NCBI RefSeq assembly: GCF_024722015.1
Contig: NZ_JANQBD010000018.1
Coordinates: 1-64,000 of the forward strand
DNA length: 64,000 bases
DNA from: Paenibacillus radicis (ex Xue et al. 2023)
Lineage (GTDB): Bacteria > Bacillota > Bacilli > Paenibacillales > NBRC-103111
Direction: 5' to 3'
Part shown: piece by piece, positions 20,336 through 30,085 of the stretch
Position numbering within the stretch: position 1 is the first letter of the stretch
How the letters are laid out: every line of letters starts with the position of its first letter
The notes under the pieces: model-generated
Seen by the model: only the letters and a program-made list of their open reading frames with translations
Databases searched by the model: none
Told to the model about the DNA's origin: nothing
Translations under genes and position numbers: made by a program

Positions 20336-22525
20336 ATGGGGATTGAGCAGCTTCTTGAGAAAGCGTCCGGCTTTATAAAAGAAAATGATTTGAAGCGTAT
20401 AAGAGAAGCCTATGAGTTTGCGGAACAGGCGCATTCCGGCCAAGTTCGCAAGTCTGGTGAACCTTATATTTTGCATCCATTAGCGGTTGCCGAAATCTTG
20501 GTTAATATGCAAATGGATACGACTTCAATCATAGCGGCGCTGCTTCATGATGTTGTCGAGGACACAACGGTATCTCTCGAAACGGTTAACGAAAAATTCG
20601 GTAAAACCTGTGCTATGCTCGTTGACGGCTTGACTAAGCTGGAGAAAATTAAGTTTAAGAGCAAGGAAGAGCATCAAAACGAAAATTACCGGAAAATGTT
20701 TGTAGCGATGGCTCAAGATATCCGTGTTATTTTAATTAAATTGGCGGATCGCCTTCACAATATGCGTACATTAAAGCATCAATCCGAGGAAGCTCAACGC
20801 CGGATAGCGGATGAAACGCTCGAAATATTTTGTCCAATTGCCCATAGACTGGGTATTTCTGCGATTAAATGGGAGATGGAGGATATTGCTCTGCGTTATT
20901 TGAATCCGCAGCAATACTACCGAATCGTCAACCTGATGCAGAAAAAGCGAACGGAACGTGAGCAATATATAGCGGATGTTATAGATAATGTTCAAGAGAA
21001 GCTGTCTGAAATGGGAACGGAAGCGGATATTTCAGGCCGGCCTAAGCATATTTACAGTATTTATAAGAAAATGACTGCGCGTAATAAGCAGTTTAATGAA
21101 ATTTATGATCTGCTCGCGCTTCGTATCATTGTCGAAAATATTAAGGATTGCTACGCAACACTCGGTATTATTCATACGCTGTGGAAGCCAATGCCCGGAC
21201 GCTTCAAGGATTATATTGCCATGCCCAAGCCGAATATGTACCAATCGCTTCATACAACGGTGATCGGGCCCAAAGGTGAACCGCTTGAGGTACAGATCAG
21301 AACCTTTGAAATGCACAAAACATCCGAGTACGGCGTAGCCGCGCACTGGGCTTACAAAGAAGGCAGTCCAGTGCCGTCAGGAACATTCGAGGATAAAGTC
21401 AGCTGGTTTCGTGAAATTCTCGAGCTGCAGCAGGATGCAGAGGATGCTTCTGAGTTCGTAGAATCGTTGAAAATGGATTTTTTCTCCGATCTTGTATTTG
21501 TATTTACGCCCAAAGGCGAGGTTATCGAGCTTCCGGCCGGCTCCGTTCCGCTTGATTTTGCCTATAGGATTCATACGGAGGTGGGCAATCGAACGATCGG
21601 CGCCAAAGTCAACGGACGTATTGTACCTCTTGACCATAGGCTGAAGACAGGCGATATCATCGAAATTTTGACATCTAAGCATTCGTATGGACCCAGTCAG
21701 GATTGGATTAAGCTGGCGCAATCCTCACATGCGAGGAGCAAGATACGCCAATGGTTTAAGAAGGAACGACGCGAGGAGAATGTTGAGAAAGGCAAGGATG
21801 CGATTGAACGTGAGCTAAAGCGGCTCGGTATAGAACCGCATACGCTGATGAAAGAAGATGAATTATTCGAGGTTGCCAAAAAGTTCAATTTCCACGAAGT
21901 TGAGGATATGTTCTCTGCTGTTGGTTTTAGCGGTATTACGGCCGCTCAGATTGTAACTCGTCTGACCGAGAAGATGCGCAAGGAAGCGGAGGAAGCTCAG
22001 CTCAGTGCGATGCAGCTTACGAACGAGATTAAGGAAGTTAAAGCGCCTGTTGAGCGAAAAGGACGCCCTACACATGGTGTTCGGGTTAAAGGTGTGGATA
22101 ATTTACTAGTTCGCTTCGCAAGATGCTGTAACCCGGTGCCCGGCGACTCCATAATTGGATATATTACACGTGGTAGAGGCGTTTCCGTTCACAGAGCGGA
22201 TTGCACGAATATTCCTGCTCCCGAAAGCGGTGACGAGAGCAACCGGATGATTGAGGTTGAATGGGCGGATTCCGTAGAGGCCAATTATAATGTGGAAATT
22301 GAGATTACCGGCCATGACCGCAGAGCACTTTTAAACGAAGTACTGCAGGCGGTTTCGGAAAGTAAAACGGTTATGTCAGCAGTTTCCGGCCGTTCGGACA
22401 AAAATAAGATGGCCGTTATTCATATGACCATTCTTATCCGTAATATTGAGCATCTGCATTCCGTAGTTGAGAAAATAAAGAGGGTTAAGGATGTTTATTC
22501 CGTGCAGCGGATTATGCAGTCCTAA
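20336..22525 (+). CDS. relA: RelA/SpoT bifunctional (p)ppGpp synthetase/hydrolase
   Basis: This enzyme makes and degrades the stringent-response alarmone. Domains in order: HD hydrolase with SGEPYILHPLAVAEIL and AALLHDVVEDT; synthetase domain with RPKHIYSIYKKM and DLLALRIIV and KPNMYQSLHTTV; TGS domain near 390-450 (VFTPKGEVIELPAGSVPLDFAYRIHTEVG is its start); a conserved cysteine-containing region (FARCCNPVPGDSI); and a C-terminal ACT domain (NVEIEITGHDRRALLNEVLQ). The HD domain appears intact, so both activities are expected. An ATG at 20324 abuts the AAGGGA site, so I prefer ATG 20336. It is followed by dtd in 45 bases, as in Bacillus. Confidence 0.95.
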   Translation: MGIEQLLEKASGFIKENDLKRIREAYEFAEQAHSGQVRKSGEPYILHPLAVAEILVNMQMDTTSIIAALLHDVVEDTTVSLETVNEKFGKTCAMLVDGLTKLEKIKFKSKEEHQNENYRKMFVAMAQDIRVILIKLADRLHNMRTLKHQSEEAQRRIADETLEIFCPIAHRLGISAIKWEMEDIALRYLNPQQYYRIVNLMQKKRTEREQYIADVIDNVQEKLSEMGTEADISGRPKHIYSIYKKMTARNKQFNEIYDLLALRIIVENIKDCYATLGIIHTLWKPMPGRFKDYIAMPKPNMYQSLHTTVIGPKGEPLEVQIRTFEMHKTSEYGVAAHWAYKEGSPVPSGTFEDKVSWFREILELQQDAEDASEFVESLKMDFFSDLVFVFTPKGEVIELPAGSVPLDFAYRIHTEVGNRTIGAKVNGRIVPLDHRLKTGDIIEILTSKHSYGPSQDWIKLAQSSHARSKIRQWFKKERREENVEKGKDAIERELKRLGIEPHTLMKEDELFEVAKKFNFHEVEDMFSAVGFSGITAAQIVTRLTEKMRKEAEEAQLSAMQLTNEIKEVKAPVERKGRPTHGVRVKGVDNLLVRFARCCNPVPGDSIIGYITRGRGVSVHRADCTNIPAPESGDESNRMIEVEWADSVEANYNVEIEITGHDRRALLNEVLQAVSESKTVMSAVSGRSDKNKMAVIHMTILIRNIEHLHSVVEKIKRVKDVYSVQRIMQS

Positions 22526-22570
22526 AGCAAGTATAAAAGCAAGTATATTTAAAAGTGAGGGTGTAAGAGG

Positions 22571-23011
22571 ATGCGAATTGTAGTTCAGCGCAGCAAGCAG
22601 GCCCATGTAACCGTTGATGGGGCGGCTGTAGGTGCTATTGAGCACGGACTTGTGCTGCTGGTAGGCATAACGCATGACGACACGGAGCAAGATGCACGTT
22701 ATGCTGCGGAGAAGATTGCAGGACTCCGTATTTTCGAGGATGATTCAGGCAAAATGAATCGTTCAGTTACCGAAACGGGGGGGCAAATTCTATCAGTCTC
22801 TCAGTTTACTTTGTACGGAGATTGCCGTAAAGGAAAGCGGCCCAACTTTATGGCTGCGGCTCGTCCTGAGCAGGCCAAGCCTCTCTACGAGCGGTTTAAT
22901 GAGCTTTTGCAGGAGCAAGGCTTGAAGGTTGCAACGGGGATATTCGGAGCTATGATGGATGTTTCTCTAGTTAATGATGGTCCGGTTACGTTAATTATTG
23001 AAAGCCGCTAG
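22571..23011 (+). CDS. dtd: D-aminoacyl-tRNA deacylase
   Basis: DTD frees tRNAs mischarged with D-amino acids or glycine. The 146-residue protein carries both family motifs: [19 protein letters not shown] and the [11 protein letters not shown] ending (cross-subunit GPVT). GTGAGGGTGTAAGAGG lies before the ATG. It forms a probable operon with relA. Confidence 0.95.
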   Translation: MRIVVQRSKQAHVTVDGAAVGAIEHGLVLLVGITHDDTEQDARYAAEKIAGLRIFEDDSGKMNRSVTETGGQILSVSQFTLYGDCRKGKRPNFMAAARPEQAKPLYERFNELLQEQGLKVATGIFGAMMDVSLVNDGPVTLIIESR

Positions 23012-23113
23012 CAGCAGCTGGCGAATCGACTTCGTTCACGATTGGTTAAGCTGGGACGGATTTGGACAAAATAAGCATATCCTTACACAACTAGATTAAG
23101 GAGCTTATTCGCC

Positions 23114-23290
23114 ATGCAACAATCCGCCAAAGAAAAAATCGCTACGATGCCGGTACAGCAGCTGCTGGCCTGCAGTGTGGCAGATTCGACAGGTATGATC
23201 GCTGCCGGGCTAAGCGGGAATGAGCTGCATGCGGATTATTCCTCGGTTAGCGAACAAATGAAGCAGCAGCCGCGTAAAACCTTTCGTTAA
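23114..23290 (+). CDS. Small hypothetical protein, 58 residues
   Basis: A short frame starts at ATG 23114, ten bases after AAGGAG, and encodes MQQSAKEKIATMPVQQLLAC and a further 38 residues ending QQPRKTFR. It is hydrophilic, with no membrane segment and no motif that I recognise. The good ribosome-binding site and the terminator-like hairpin 17 bases after its stop support it as a real gene, but the length gives little statistical support. Confidence 0.45.
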   Translation: MQQSAKEKIATMPVQQLLACSVADSTGMIAAGLSGNELHADYSSVSEQMKQQPRKTFR

Positions 23291-23306
23291 TAAACAGTAA
23301 GTCGAG

Positions 23307-23346
23307 TAGACCTCCGGAGTGACAGCCTTCCCCGAAGGTCTATTTT
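23307..23346 (+). terminator. Terminator after the small ORF
   Basis: TAGACCT (23307-23313) pairs with AGGTCTA (23336-23342), with further CCGG/CCG pairing inside, followed by TTTT. Confidence 0.6.
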
Positions 23347-23531
23347 GACGCGTTTTATTAATCCCCACCTAAGCTGCACTGGGATCAGCTCTTTTAGGAT
23401 AAACGGAGAGAGTTGCTTAGGGAATTTATATGAAATAAGCAATTATAACAAAAAAATTGTAACCAAATGTAATTAGTAACGTTAATAGTATATACCGATT
23501 CATGGAAAATACATAGCTTATGAGGTGCAAA

Positions 23532-25478
23532 ATGGGAAAATCAGGTTATTCTAACGGAAATCTAAGAGGATGGATACTCGTTATAATTGCAGTTTTGCTG
23601 GTGGCTGCTGCTGGTGCTGCAGTCTATTCACTTGTTGTTAAAAAAGCGGGAGCCGGCGGCCATCGACAGGCATTAGTGGAAGTGAAGTCTTCAAAGGATA
23701 TCAAAAACAATTATGATGTTATTGTGGTAGGGACAGATCCTGAAGGGGTTGCAGCTGCTGTATCCGCAGCGCGGAATGGGCTGAAAACGCTGCTGGTTGA
23801 AACTAGAAATCGTGATGTTCTGGGAGGGCTTCTTACCGAGGGCTGGTTAAATAGTATCGATATGAACTATGAGCCAACGAAAAATTTGATCTCCAAGCAC
23901 GATATTATGAATAAAGGGATTTTTAGCGAATGGTATGGCAAAATTGAAGGAGATTCCTTCGATGTGACTACTGCGGCCAATGCATTCTATGAATTAGTGT
24001 CAAAAGAGAAAAATATCGATTTGTTAATGAAAGCAAAAGCCGTTGATCCAATAACTGCTGCTGCAGGAGGCGCTGCAAAAGTTAGCGGGGTTACAGTTAC
24101 TAAAGCAGACGGCAGTAAGCAGGCAATACAAGCCAATTCCGTTATCGATGCAACACAAGACGGTGATATTGCTGCTGCAGCCGGAGTACCTTTCACAACA
24201 GGCCGCGAGGATCTTGCCGATCCGAAAAGCAGAATGGCTGTTACAGCGGTATTCCGATTGAACAATATAACACCGGAACGGTGGAAGCAGTTTGGCAAAA
24301 CCATTGCTGCCGAGGACAAAGGGCAGGGGAAATACGGGATCAATGAAAAGAGCCTATGGGGCTTTGATAAAATGCAGGAATATCCTGCTGTCAATAAAGA
24401 GCGTGTTCGTATGCGCGGGCTAAATGGCGGTTTGCAAAATGATAATACGATGCTTGTAAATGCTCTGCAAATTTTTAATATCGATCCGTTTGACCCTAAA
24501 TCCAGAGAGGAAGCGCGGAAAATCGCCGAGGATGAACTGCCGCATGTGCTTGCCTACTTGAAGCAGCAGTATGCTGAGTTTGAAGGTGTTGAATTAGCCG
24601 GGATTGCTCCGGAGCTGTATGTACGTGAATCACGGCATATGCAAGGTGAATACAGACTTTCGATAATAGATCTGCTTGAAAATCGGGATCAGTGGGATAG
24701 AATCGCATTTGGCGGTTATCCGGTCGATATTCAGCGAACAAGCCCTAAGGATAACGGTGCTGTTGTTATAGACCCTGATAAATATGCGGTGCCTTTCCGC
24801 AGCCTGGTTCCGCTTAAAGTAGACGGACTGCTTGTAGTCGGCAGGGCAGCCAGTTATGATACCTTGCCACATGGAAGCGCACGGGTCGTTCCTGTCGGTA
24901 TGGCTGAAGGAGAAGCTGCGGGTGCGGCAGCTAAGCTGGCACAAGAGCAAAATGCCACATTCCGGCAAATGTCAGCATCCAAGGAAACAATCGCCAAACT
25001 CCAGGATATATTGAATAAGCAAGGAATGGATCTGAAGCCATTTGCCATTAAAGCGGCTCCGTATATGGAGCATAAATCTTATGCAGGTTTGAAAACAGCT
25101 ATTACCTTAGGGCTTTCGACCGGCGGCTACAAAAATGAATTTGAACTGGACAAGCCTTCCAATCAGCAAAGAATGGTAAATGTGCTGGAGGGAATGCGCA
25201 AATTTAATCCGGCCGCTATGGCGGGGAGTGCCGCGGCGGTCATTTCGGGGGTAAAGGAGCCTCAGAAGCAGCCAGTATCCTTGGATTCTGCAGCGCAAAT
25301 GATTGCCAGCTTGCTTAAGCAGAATATCCCGCAAGGCAAATTTGTGGAGGGATTGCAGGCAACTGGTTTCATTAGCAAAGCTACGGTGGATTCGATTTCC
25401 AACAAACAAGAGCTTACCAACGGAGACGCTTATATGTTGATTAACGATGTATATAAGCAGCTGAAAACGGCAAAATAA
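23532..25478 (+). CDS. Membrane-anchored FAD-dependent oxidoreductase
   Basis: The 648-residue protein has a short basic N-terminus, one membrane segment (GWILVIIAVLLVAAAGAAVYS), then a FAD-binding Rossmann start (YDVIVVGTDPEGVAAAVSAA) and RNRDVLGGLLTEGWLN, both of the FAD_oxidored family (PF12831-like). The dinucleotide motif is GTDPEG rather than GxGxxG. A second FAD motif is near DGLLVVGRAASYDTLPHGSARVVP. The last 130 residues are repetitive in style and resemble S-layer-homology-like helices, but I cannot assign them. With the anchor the catalytic part should be outside the membrane. Substrate is unknown. ATG 23532 follows GAGGTG; ATG 23520 is upstream in frame. Confidence 0.8.
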   Translation: MGKSGYSNGNLRGWILVIIAVLLVAAAGAAVYSLVVKKAGAGGHRQALVEVKSSKDIKNNYDVIVVGTDPEGVAAAVSAARNGLKTLLVETRNRDVLGGLLTEGWLNSIDMNYEPTKNLISKHDIMNKGIFSEWYGKIEGDSFDVTTAANAFYELVSKEKNIDLLMKAKAVDPITAAAGGAAKVSGVTVTKADGSKQAIQANSVIDATQDGDIAAAAGVPFTTGREDLADPKSRMAVTAVFRLNNITPERWKQFGKTIAAEDKGQGKYGINEKSLWGFDKMQEYPAVNKERVRMRGLNGGLQNDNTMLVNALQIFNIDPFDPKSREEARKIAEDELPHVLAYLKQQYAEFEGVELAGIAPELYVRESRHMQGEYRLSIIDLLENRDQWDRIAFGGYPVDIQRTSPKDNGAVVIDPDKYAVPFRSLVPLKVDGLLVVGRAASYDTLPHGSARVVPVGMAEGEAAGAAAKLAQEQNATFRQMSASKETIAKLQDILNKQGMDLKPFAIKAAPYMEHKSYAGLKTAITLGLSTGGYKNEFELDKPSNQQRMVNVLEGMRKFNPAAMAGSAAAVISGVKEPQKQPVSLDSAAQMIASLLKQNIPQGKFVEGLQATGFISKATVDSISNKQELTNGDAYMLINDVYKQLKTAK

Positions 25479-25531
25479 AGATGCTTGATGGCTAAGAAGC
25501 TGAATTAATAAGGCTTAACTATGCAATTTGC

Positions 25532-25560
25532 TTGACTTTGCCAAATTTCGATATTACAAT
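25532..25560 (+). promoter_or_regulatory. Sigma-A promoter of the hisS-aspS leader
   Basis: TTGACT at 25532-25537 and TACAAT at 25555-25560 are 17 bases apart. A transcript from here would include the whole T-box. Confidence 0.8.
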
Positions 25561-25566
25561 TATGGT

Positions 25567-25896
25567 TATTGAAAATGAACAATGATCTGTTGAAGGGAAC
25601 AAGTACTTCGAATCTTGCATATCCAGAGAGAGAAGCCTTAGCTGAAAGCTTCTTTATGCGAACCGGACGAACAGACCTCCCGGAGGACAAGCGGGGAACC
25701 ACAGGAATGATTGCTGTGTAGTAGCTGTTTTGCGTAACGCGGGCGTTAACCGCTTTGAGTGTGTATCTTAATGCTATTCGACATTCTGTTACGTCGATAT
25801 GTGGCTTAAGGCACGAATCGTGGGTGGTACCGCGGGAGAATAAGAATGAACAATCTCTCGTCCCTGACTTAATCGTCAGGGGCGAGGGATTTTTTT
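25567..25896 (+). promoter_or_regulatory. T-box leader of hisS-aspS
   Basis: The conserved T-box sequence GTGGGTGGTACCGCGGG lies at 25821-25837 and is followed by an intrinsic terminator (stem TCCCTGAC/GTCAGGG then GCGAGGG and seven T). Upstream, AAGTA at 25601-25605, AGAGAGAGAAG and AGCTGAAAGC fit a T-box stem I. Uncharged tRNA would bind and prevent termination. In the place of the specifier (after GAAC, before CTCCC, which pairs with GGGA at 25595-25598) the sequence reads GAC (25674-25676), an Asp codon; no His codon is present there. Confidence 0.9.
25854..25896 (+). terminator. T-box terminator of hisS
   Basis: CTCGTCCCTGAC pairs with GTCAGGGGCGAG and is followed by GATTTTTTTC. It is the regulated terminator of the leader. 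Confidence 0.9.
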
Positions 25897-25938
25897 CATT
25901 GTATGGCATTTTCAGACAGAGAGAAAGGAGTACTTGAC

Positions 25939-27195
25939 ATGAGCATTCAAAAGCCAAAAGGTACGCAGGATTTACTGCCTGGTGAAATTGAGAAATGGCA
26001 GTATATCGAAGCAAAAGCACGGGAGCTGTGTGAAAGGTTTAATTACCGGGAAATTCGCACCCCGATCTTCGAGCATACAGAGCTGTTTCAACGCGGTGTT
26101 GGAGAAACGACTGATATCGTCGAGAAGGAGATGTACACCTTCTTGGACAAAGGAGATCGCAGCATTTCCTTGCGACCGGAGGGAACTGCAGGCGTAGTTC
26201 GCGCTTATGTGGAAAACAAGCTGTATGGGGAGCCGGATGTCAGCAAGCTGTATTACATCGGTCCGATGTTCCGCTATGAGCAGCCTCAGGCAGGACGATA
26301 CCGCCAGCTGCATCAATTCGGCGTCGAGGCGTTCGGATCTGTCGATCCGAGCATCGATGCGGAAGTTATCGCTTTGGGCTATACCTTCTATGACGAGGTT
26401 GGCATCAAGGATGTGACGGTTGAGATCAACTCGGTCGGGAATCCTTCCTGTCGGGGCGTGTACAAGGAGAAGCTTCAGGAGTTTTTTGCTCCGGTCAAGG
26501 ATAAGCTGTGCAAGGATTGCCAGTCCCGTTATGAGCGTAATCCAATGCGTATTCTGGATTGTAAAATAGATCAAAAGTACGGTGAAGGCGCTCCAACCAT
26601 TTTGGAATATCTGGATGAAGAGTGCACCGTTCATTTTCAAAGCGTACAAAATCATTTGTCCGCAATGGATATTCCATTCCGTATCAATCCAAGATTGGTT
26701 CGGGGGCTTGATTACTACACTCACACTGCTTTTGAATACAAAGCAGCAGGTATTGGCGCCATTGATACGATAGGCGGCGGAGGACGTTACAACGGTCTTG
26801 TCGGTCAAATCGGAGGCAATGATCAGCCAGGTGTCGGACTGGGTCTTGGCCTGGAGCGGACGCTGCTTATATTGCAGGCACAGGGTGCCAAGCTTCCCCA
26901 GGTGAAGCCGCTTGACGTGTACTTGATTGGGTTGGGTGAAGCAGCGGAGAAGGAAGTCACCAAGCTTCTGCAGCAGCTGCGGCTGGCAGGCTTGAGGGCG
27001 GAGAAGGATTATCTCGGCCGCAAAATTAAAGCTCAGATGAAATCCGCTGACCGTTTTAAAGCATCATTTGTTGCCATACTTGGCGAGGATGAGCTGGCCC
27101 GGGGTGAAATTACAATTAAAGCAATGGCCACCGGGGAACAGCAGACGGTGCAGCTTAATCAAGTGACACAAGTATTGCAGGAGAAAACTTTATAA
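25939..27195 (+). CDS. hisS: Histidyl-tRNA synthetase
   Basis: HisRS charges tRNA-His. The 418-residue class II synthetase starts [20 protein letters not shown], with motif 1 near [17 protein letters not shown], motif 2 [21 protein letters not shown], the HisA motif [15 protein letters not shown], and a C-terminal anticodon-binding domain. ATG 25939 has AAAGGAG nine bases before it; the frame reaches back to 25903 only through the leader. It is followed by aspS in 40 bases, so the T-box controls both. Confidence 0.96.
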   Translation: MSIQKPKGTQDLLPGEIEKWQYIEAKARELCERFNYREIRTPIFEHTELFQRGVGETTDIVEKEMYTFLDKGDRSISLRPEGTAGVVRAYVENKLYGEPDVSKLYYIGPMFRYEQPQAGRYRQLHQFGVEAFGSVDPSIDAEVIALGYTFYDEVGIKDVTVEINSVGNPSCRGVYKEKLQEFFAPVKDKLCKDCQSRYERNPMRILDCKIDQKYGEGAPTILEYLDEECTVHFQSVQNHLSAMDIPFRINPRLVRGLDYYTHTAFEYKAAGIGAIDTIGGGGRYNGLVGQIGGNDQPGVGLGLGLERTLLILQAQGAKLPQVKPLDVYLIGLGEAAEKEVTKLLQQLRLAGLRAEKDYLGRKIKAQMKSADRFKASFVAILGEDELARGEITIKAMATGEQQTVQLNQVTQVLQEKTL

Positions 27196-27235
27196 TTTTA
27201 TTAGGGTTAACTATAATCTGGAGGCTGATGGAATC

Positions 27236-29017
27236 ATGATGTTAAAAACACACCATTGCGGAGCGCTTACGAAAGCGAACGTGGGAGAAACCGTTATATT
27301 AAACGGTTGGGTACAAAGAAGACGCGACTTGGGAGGCGTATTGTTTATTGATCTGCGCGACCGGAGCGGACTGGTACAAATCGTATTTAACCCGGATTTC
27401 TCAGGCGAGGCGTTAACAACAGCGGACCGTGCCCGTAACGAATACGTGCTTGCTGTCAGCGGCAAAGTGGTAGAGCGTGACGCGGCAACCGTCAATTCGA
27501 ATCTGGCAACAGGTGAGATTGAAATTCAAGTCACGGAGATTGAAATATTGAACGCTGCTAAAAATCCTCCATTCTTTATTGAGGATGGCATTGAGATCGA
27601 CGAGTCATTGCGCTTAAAGTATCGTTATTTGGATCTGCGTCGTCCTGAAATGCAGCGTACTTTGGCGCTTCGTTCAAAAGCGGCAAAAGTGTTCCGTGAT
27701 TTCCTTGATGAAAACAGCTTCCTTGAAGTTGAAACGCCAATTTTAACCAAAAGCACACCGGAAGGTGCCCGTGATTATTTAGTTCCAAGCCGTGTGCATC
27801 CTGGTGAGTTTTTTGCCCTTCCACAATCACCGCAAATTTTCAAGCAGCTTTTGATGGTGAGCGGTCTTGAGCGTTACTATCAGATTGCTCGCTGCTTCCG
27901 CGATGAGGATTTGCGTGCTGACCGTCAACCTGAATTTACGCAGGTCGACATTGAGACTTCCTTTATGTCGCAGGATCAACTTCTGAACTTAATGGAAGAG
28001 CTGACGGTAAAACTGTTCAAGGAAACGACTGGAACGGATATCCCTCGTCCTTTCCAACGTATCAGCTATGCGGATGCAATGGGCAAATACGGTTCTGACA
28101 AGCCGGATCTGCGGTTTGGTCTTGAGCTTCAAGATGTGTCAGATATTGTTGTGAGTTCAGGCGTTAAAGTATTTGCCAGTGTCGTGGAAAAAGGCGGTCA
28201 GGTTAAAGCGCTGAACGCGAAAGGCTGCGGGGCCTGGAGCCGCAAGGAGATCGATGATCTGGGCGTGTATGCTTCGCGTTACGGGGCAAAAGGCTTGGCA
28301 TGGGTTGTTCTGAAGGAAGGCGAGATGAAGGGACCTATCGTGAAATTCTTCTCAGAGCAGGAGCTGGAAGCTTTGAAAGAACGACTTGGCGCCGAAGAAG
28401 GAGATTTGCTGCTGTTCTCTGCTGATACCAAAAAAGTGGTAGCGGATGTGCTCGGAAACCTTCGTTTGAAAATCGGACGTGAGCTTGGTCTTATTGACGA
28501 GAACGAATTCAAGTTCGCATGGGTTGTTGACTTCCCGCTGCTTGGCTACGATGAAGAAGCCAAACGTTATGTGGCTGAGCATCATCCGTTCACTCGTCCT
28601 AAAGAAGAAGATCTGCATTTCTTCGACACAGATCCGGGACAAATTCGCGCGCAAGCCTATGACCTTGTATTAAACGGCTATGAAGTAGGCGGCGGCTCAA
28701 TGAGAATTTACAAGCGTGAAGTACAAGAGCAGATGTTTGGGGCGCTTGGCTTCTCCAAGGAAGAAGCTCAGGAGAAATTCGGCTTCTTGCTGGAAGCTTT
28801 TGAATACGGAACGCCTCCGCATGGTGGTATTGCTTTTGGTTTTGACCGTTTAGTCATGTTAATTACCAAGCGTACCAACCTGCGTGAAACTATCGCTTTC
28901 CCAAAAACAGCAAGTGCAACAGATCTTCTGACAGATGCGCCGGGAACGGTTGACGATAAGCAGCTGGAGCAATTGTCCATTCGCGTAGCGTTGAAGCAGC
29001 CTGCATCCAAAGCTTAG
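27236..29017 (+). CDS. aspS: Aspartyl-tRNA synthetase
   Basis: AspRS charges tRNA-Asp. The 593-residue bacterial-type protein has an N-terminal OB anticodon-binding domain ([22 protein letters not shown]), a class II core with [43 protein letters not shown], the GAD insertion domain (about 310-420), and motif 3 [15 protein letters not shown]. The start is ATG 27236 after GGAGG. It belongs to the hisS operon and precedes tcdA in 76 bases. There is no room for a 6S RNA gene between aspS and tcdA, unlike Bacillus subtilis. Confidence 0.96.
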   Translation: MMLKTHHCGALTKANVGETVILNGWVQRRRDLGGVLFIDLRDRSGLVQIVFNPDFSGEALTTADRARNEYVLAVSGKVVERDAATVNSNLATGEIEIQVTEIEILNAAKNPPFFIEDGIEIDESLRLKYRYLDLRRPEMQRTLALRSKAAKVFRDFLDENSFLEVETPILTKSTPEGARDYLVPSRVHPGEFFALPQSPQIFKQLLMVSGLERYYQIARCFRDEDLRADRQPEFTQVDIETSFMSQDQLLNLMEELTVKLFKETTGTDIPRPFQRISYADAMGKYGSDKPDLRFGLELQDVSDIVVSSGVKVFASVVEKGGQVKALNAKGCGAWSRKEIDDLGVYASRYGAKGLAWVVLKEGEMKGPIVKFFSEQELEALKERLGAEEGDLLLFSADTKKVVADVLGNLRLKIGRELGLIDENEFKFAWVVDFPLLGYDEEAKRYVAEHHPFTRPKEEDLHFFDTDPGQIRAQAYDLVLNGYEVGGGSMRIYKREVQEQMFGALGFSKEEAQEKFGFLLEAFEYGTPPHGGIAFGFDRLVMLITKRTNLRETIAFPKTASATDLLTDAPGTVDDKQLEQLSIRVALKQPASKA

Positions 29018-29093
29018 GTTATTTTAGCCAGAAGCGAAGTTCCATGGGAAATAAGTTAAAATGCTAAGAGTTTAAAATAAGGAGGGCAGCCCT

Positions 29094-29843
29094 ATGCTGC
29101 ACCAATTTTCGAGAACAGAGCTCGCTATCGGGCCCGAAGGCTTGGAGGTAATGCGCAACAGCTGTGTAGCCGTTCTTGGCATTGGCGGAGTCGGCGCTAT
29201 TGCTGCCGAAGCATTGGCCCGCACAGGTGTCGGACGTTTGATCCTGATCGACAAGGATGTCGTAGACATTACGAATATCAATCGTCAGGTTCATGCCCTT
29301 GTGTCAACGATCGGACAGCCCAAAGCGGATTTAATGCGCGATCGGATTTTGCAGATTAATCCGGAGTGTGATGTTACATCTCTGCGCATGTTCTACACAG
29401 AGGAGACCTATGAGCAGCTGTTTGCTTATCCGCTTGATTATGTAATTGACGCTTCAGACACGATAAGCTACAAAATCCATTTGATCAAGCAGTGTCTGGA
29501 ACGGAAAATTCCGATCATTTCCAGCATGGGTGCTGCTAACAAGATGGATCCTACGAAATTTCAGGTGGCGGATATTTCCAAAACCACAATGGACCCATTA
29601 GCTCGTGTCATTCGACATAAGCTGCGCAGAGAGGGTATTAAGAAGGGCGTAAAGGTAGTTTTCTCGACCGAGCAGCCAATCAAGCCACGTGAGGACGTTA
29701 CTCAACGGATCGTGCCGCAAAATGCCCCTGAAATCCGTAAGGCTAAGCAGCCGCCGGCAAGCAATGCATTTGTACCGCCAGTTGCCGGTCTAATTGCTGT
29801 TAGCGTGGTAGTGAAGGATTTGCTGGACAAAGCGGATCTTTAA
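29094..29843 (+). CDS. tcdA: tRNA threonylcarbamoyladenosine dehydratase (TcdA/CsdL)
   Basis: TcdA is an E1-like enzyme that cyclises the t6A-37 modification of tRNA to ct6A, using ATP. The 249-residue protein has the ThiF/MoeB nucleotide-binding motif VLGIGGVGAIAAEALARTGVG, LILIDKDVVDITNINRQ, and DYVIDASDTISYKIHLI. The C-terminal SNAFVPPVAGLIAVSVVVKDLL is typical. AAGGAGGGC lies before the ATG. This is YrvM in Bacillus, where it also follows aspS. Confidence 0.92.
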   Translation: MLHQFSRTELAIGPEGLEVMRNSCVAVLGIGGVGAIAAEALARTGVGRLILIDKDVVDITNINRQVHALVSTIGQPKADLMRDRILQINPECDVTSLRMFYTEETYEQLFAYPLDYVIDASDTISYKIHLIKQCLERKIPIISSMGAANKMDPTKFQVADISKTTMDPLARVIRHKLRREGIKKGVKVVFSTEQPIKPREDVTQRIVPQNAPEIRKAKQPPASNAFVPPVAGLIAVSVVVKDLLDKADL

Positions 29844-29874
29844 CGAATTTTGTTGAATAGAGAAGCGAATATCA

Positions 29875-29922
29875 AAAACATGCTTCACAGAGCTGCTTGT
29901 TCTGTGGGGCATGTTTTTTTTC
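29875..29922 (+). terminator. Terminator after tcdA
   Basis: AAACATGC with TTCACAGA pairs with TCTGTGG and GGCATGTTT, followed by a T-run. Confidence 0.9.
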
Positions 29923-30085
29923 TGTTAAATGTGTGACACATGAACAGGTATCTCTTTGAAAACGGGAGCAGGATGGTGGGAGATTGCTAAACAATCCCAG
30001 TAGACTTTGTTTATTTATTAATGTCATTTATAATAGAGTAGACAATTAATAGCCTTATCATTTCAAACAAGGTTGTGAGTATAGA

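Noticed and set aside
29844-30085. 6S RNA gene near aspS-tcdA
   Set aside because: Bacillus subtilis has one near here, but this gap has only the terminator and an AT-rich promoter region, with no long bulged hairpin.
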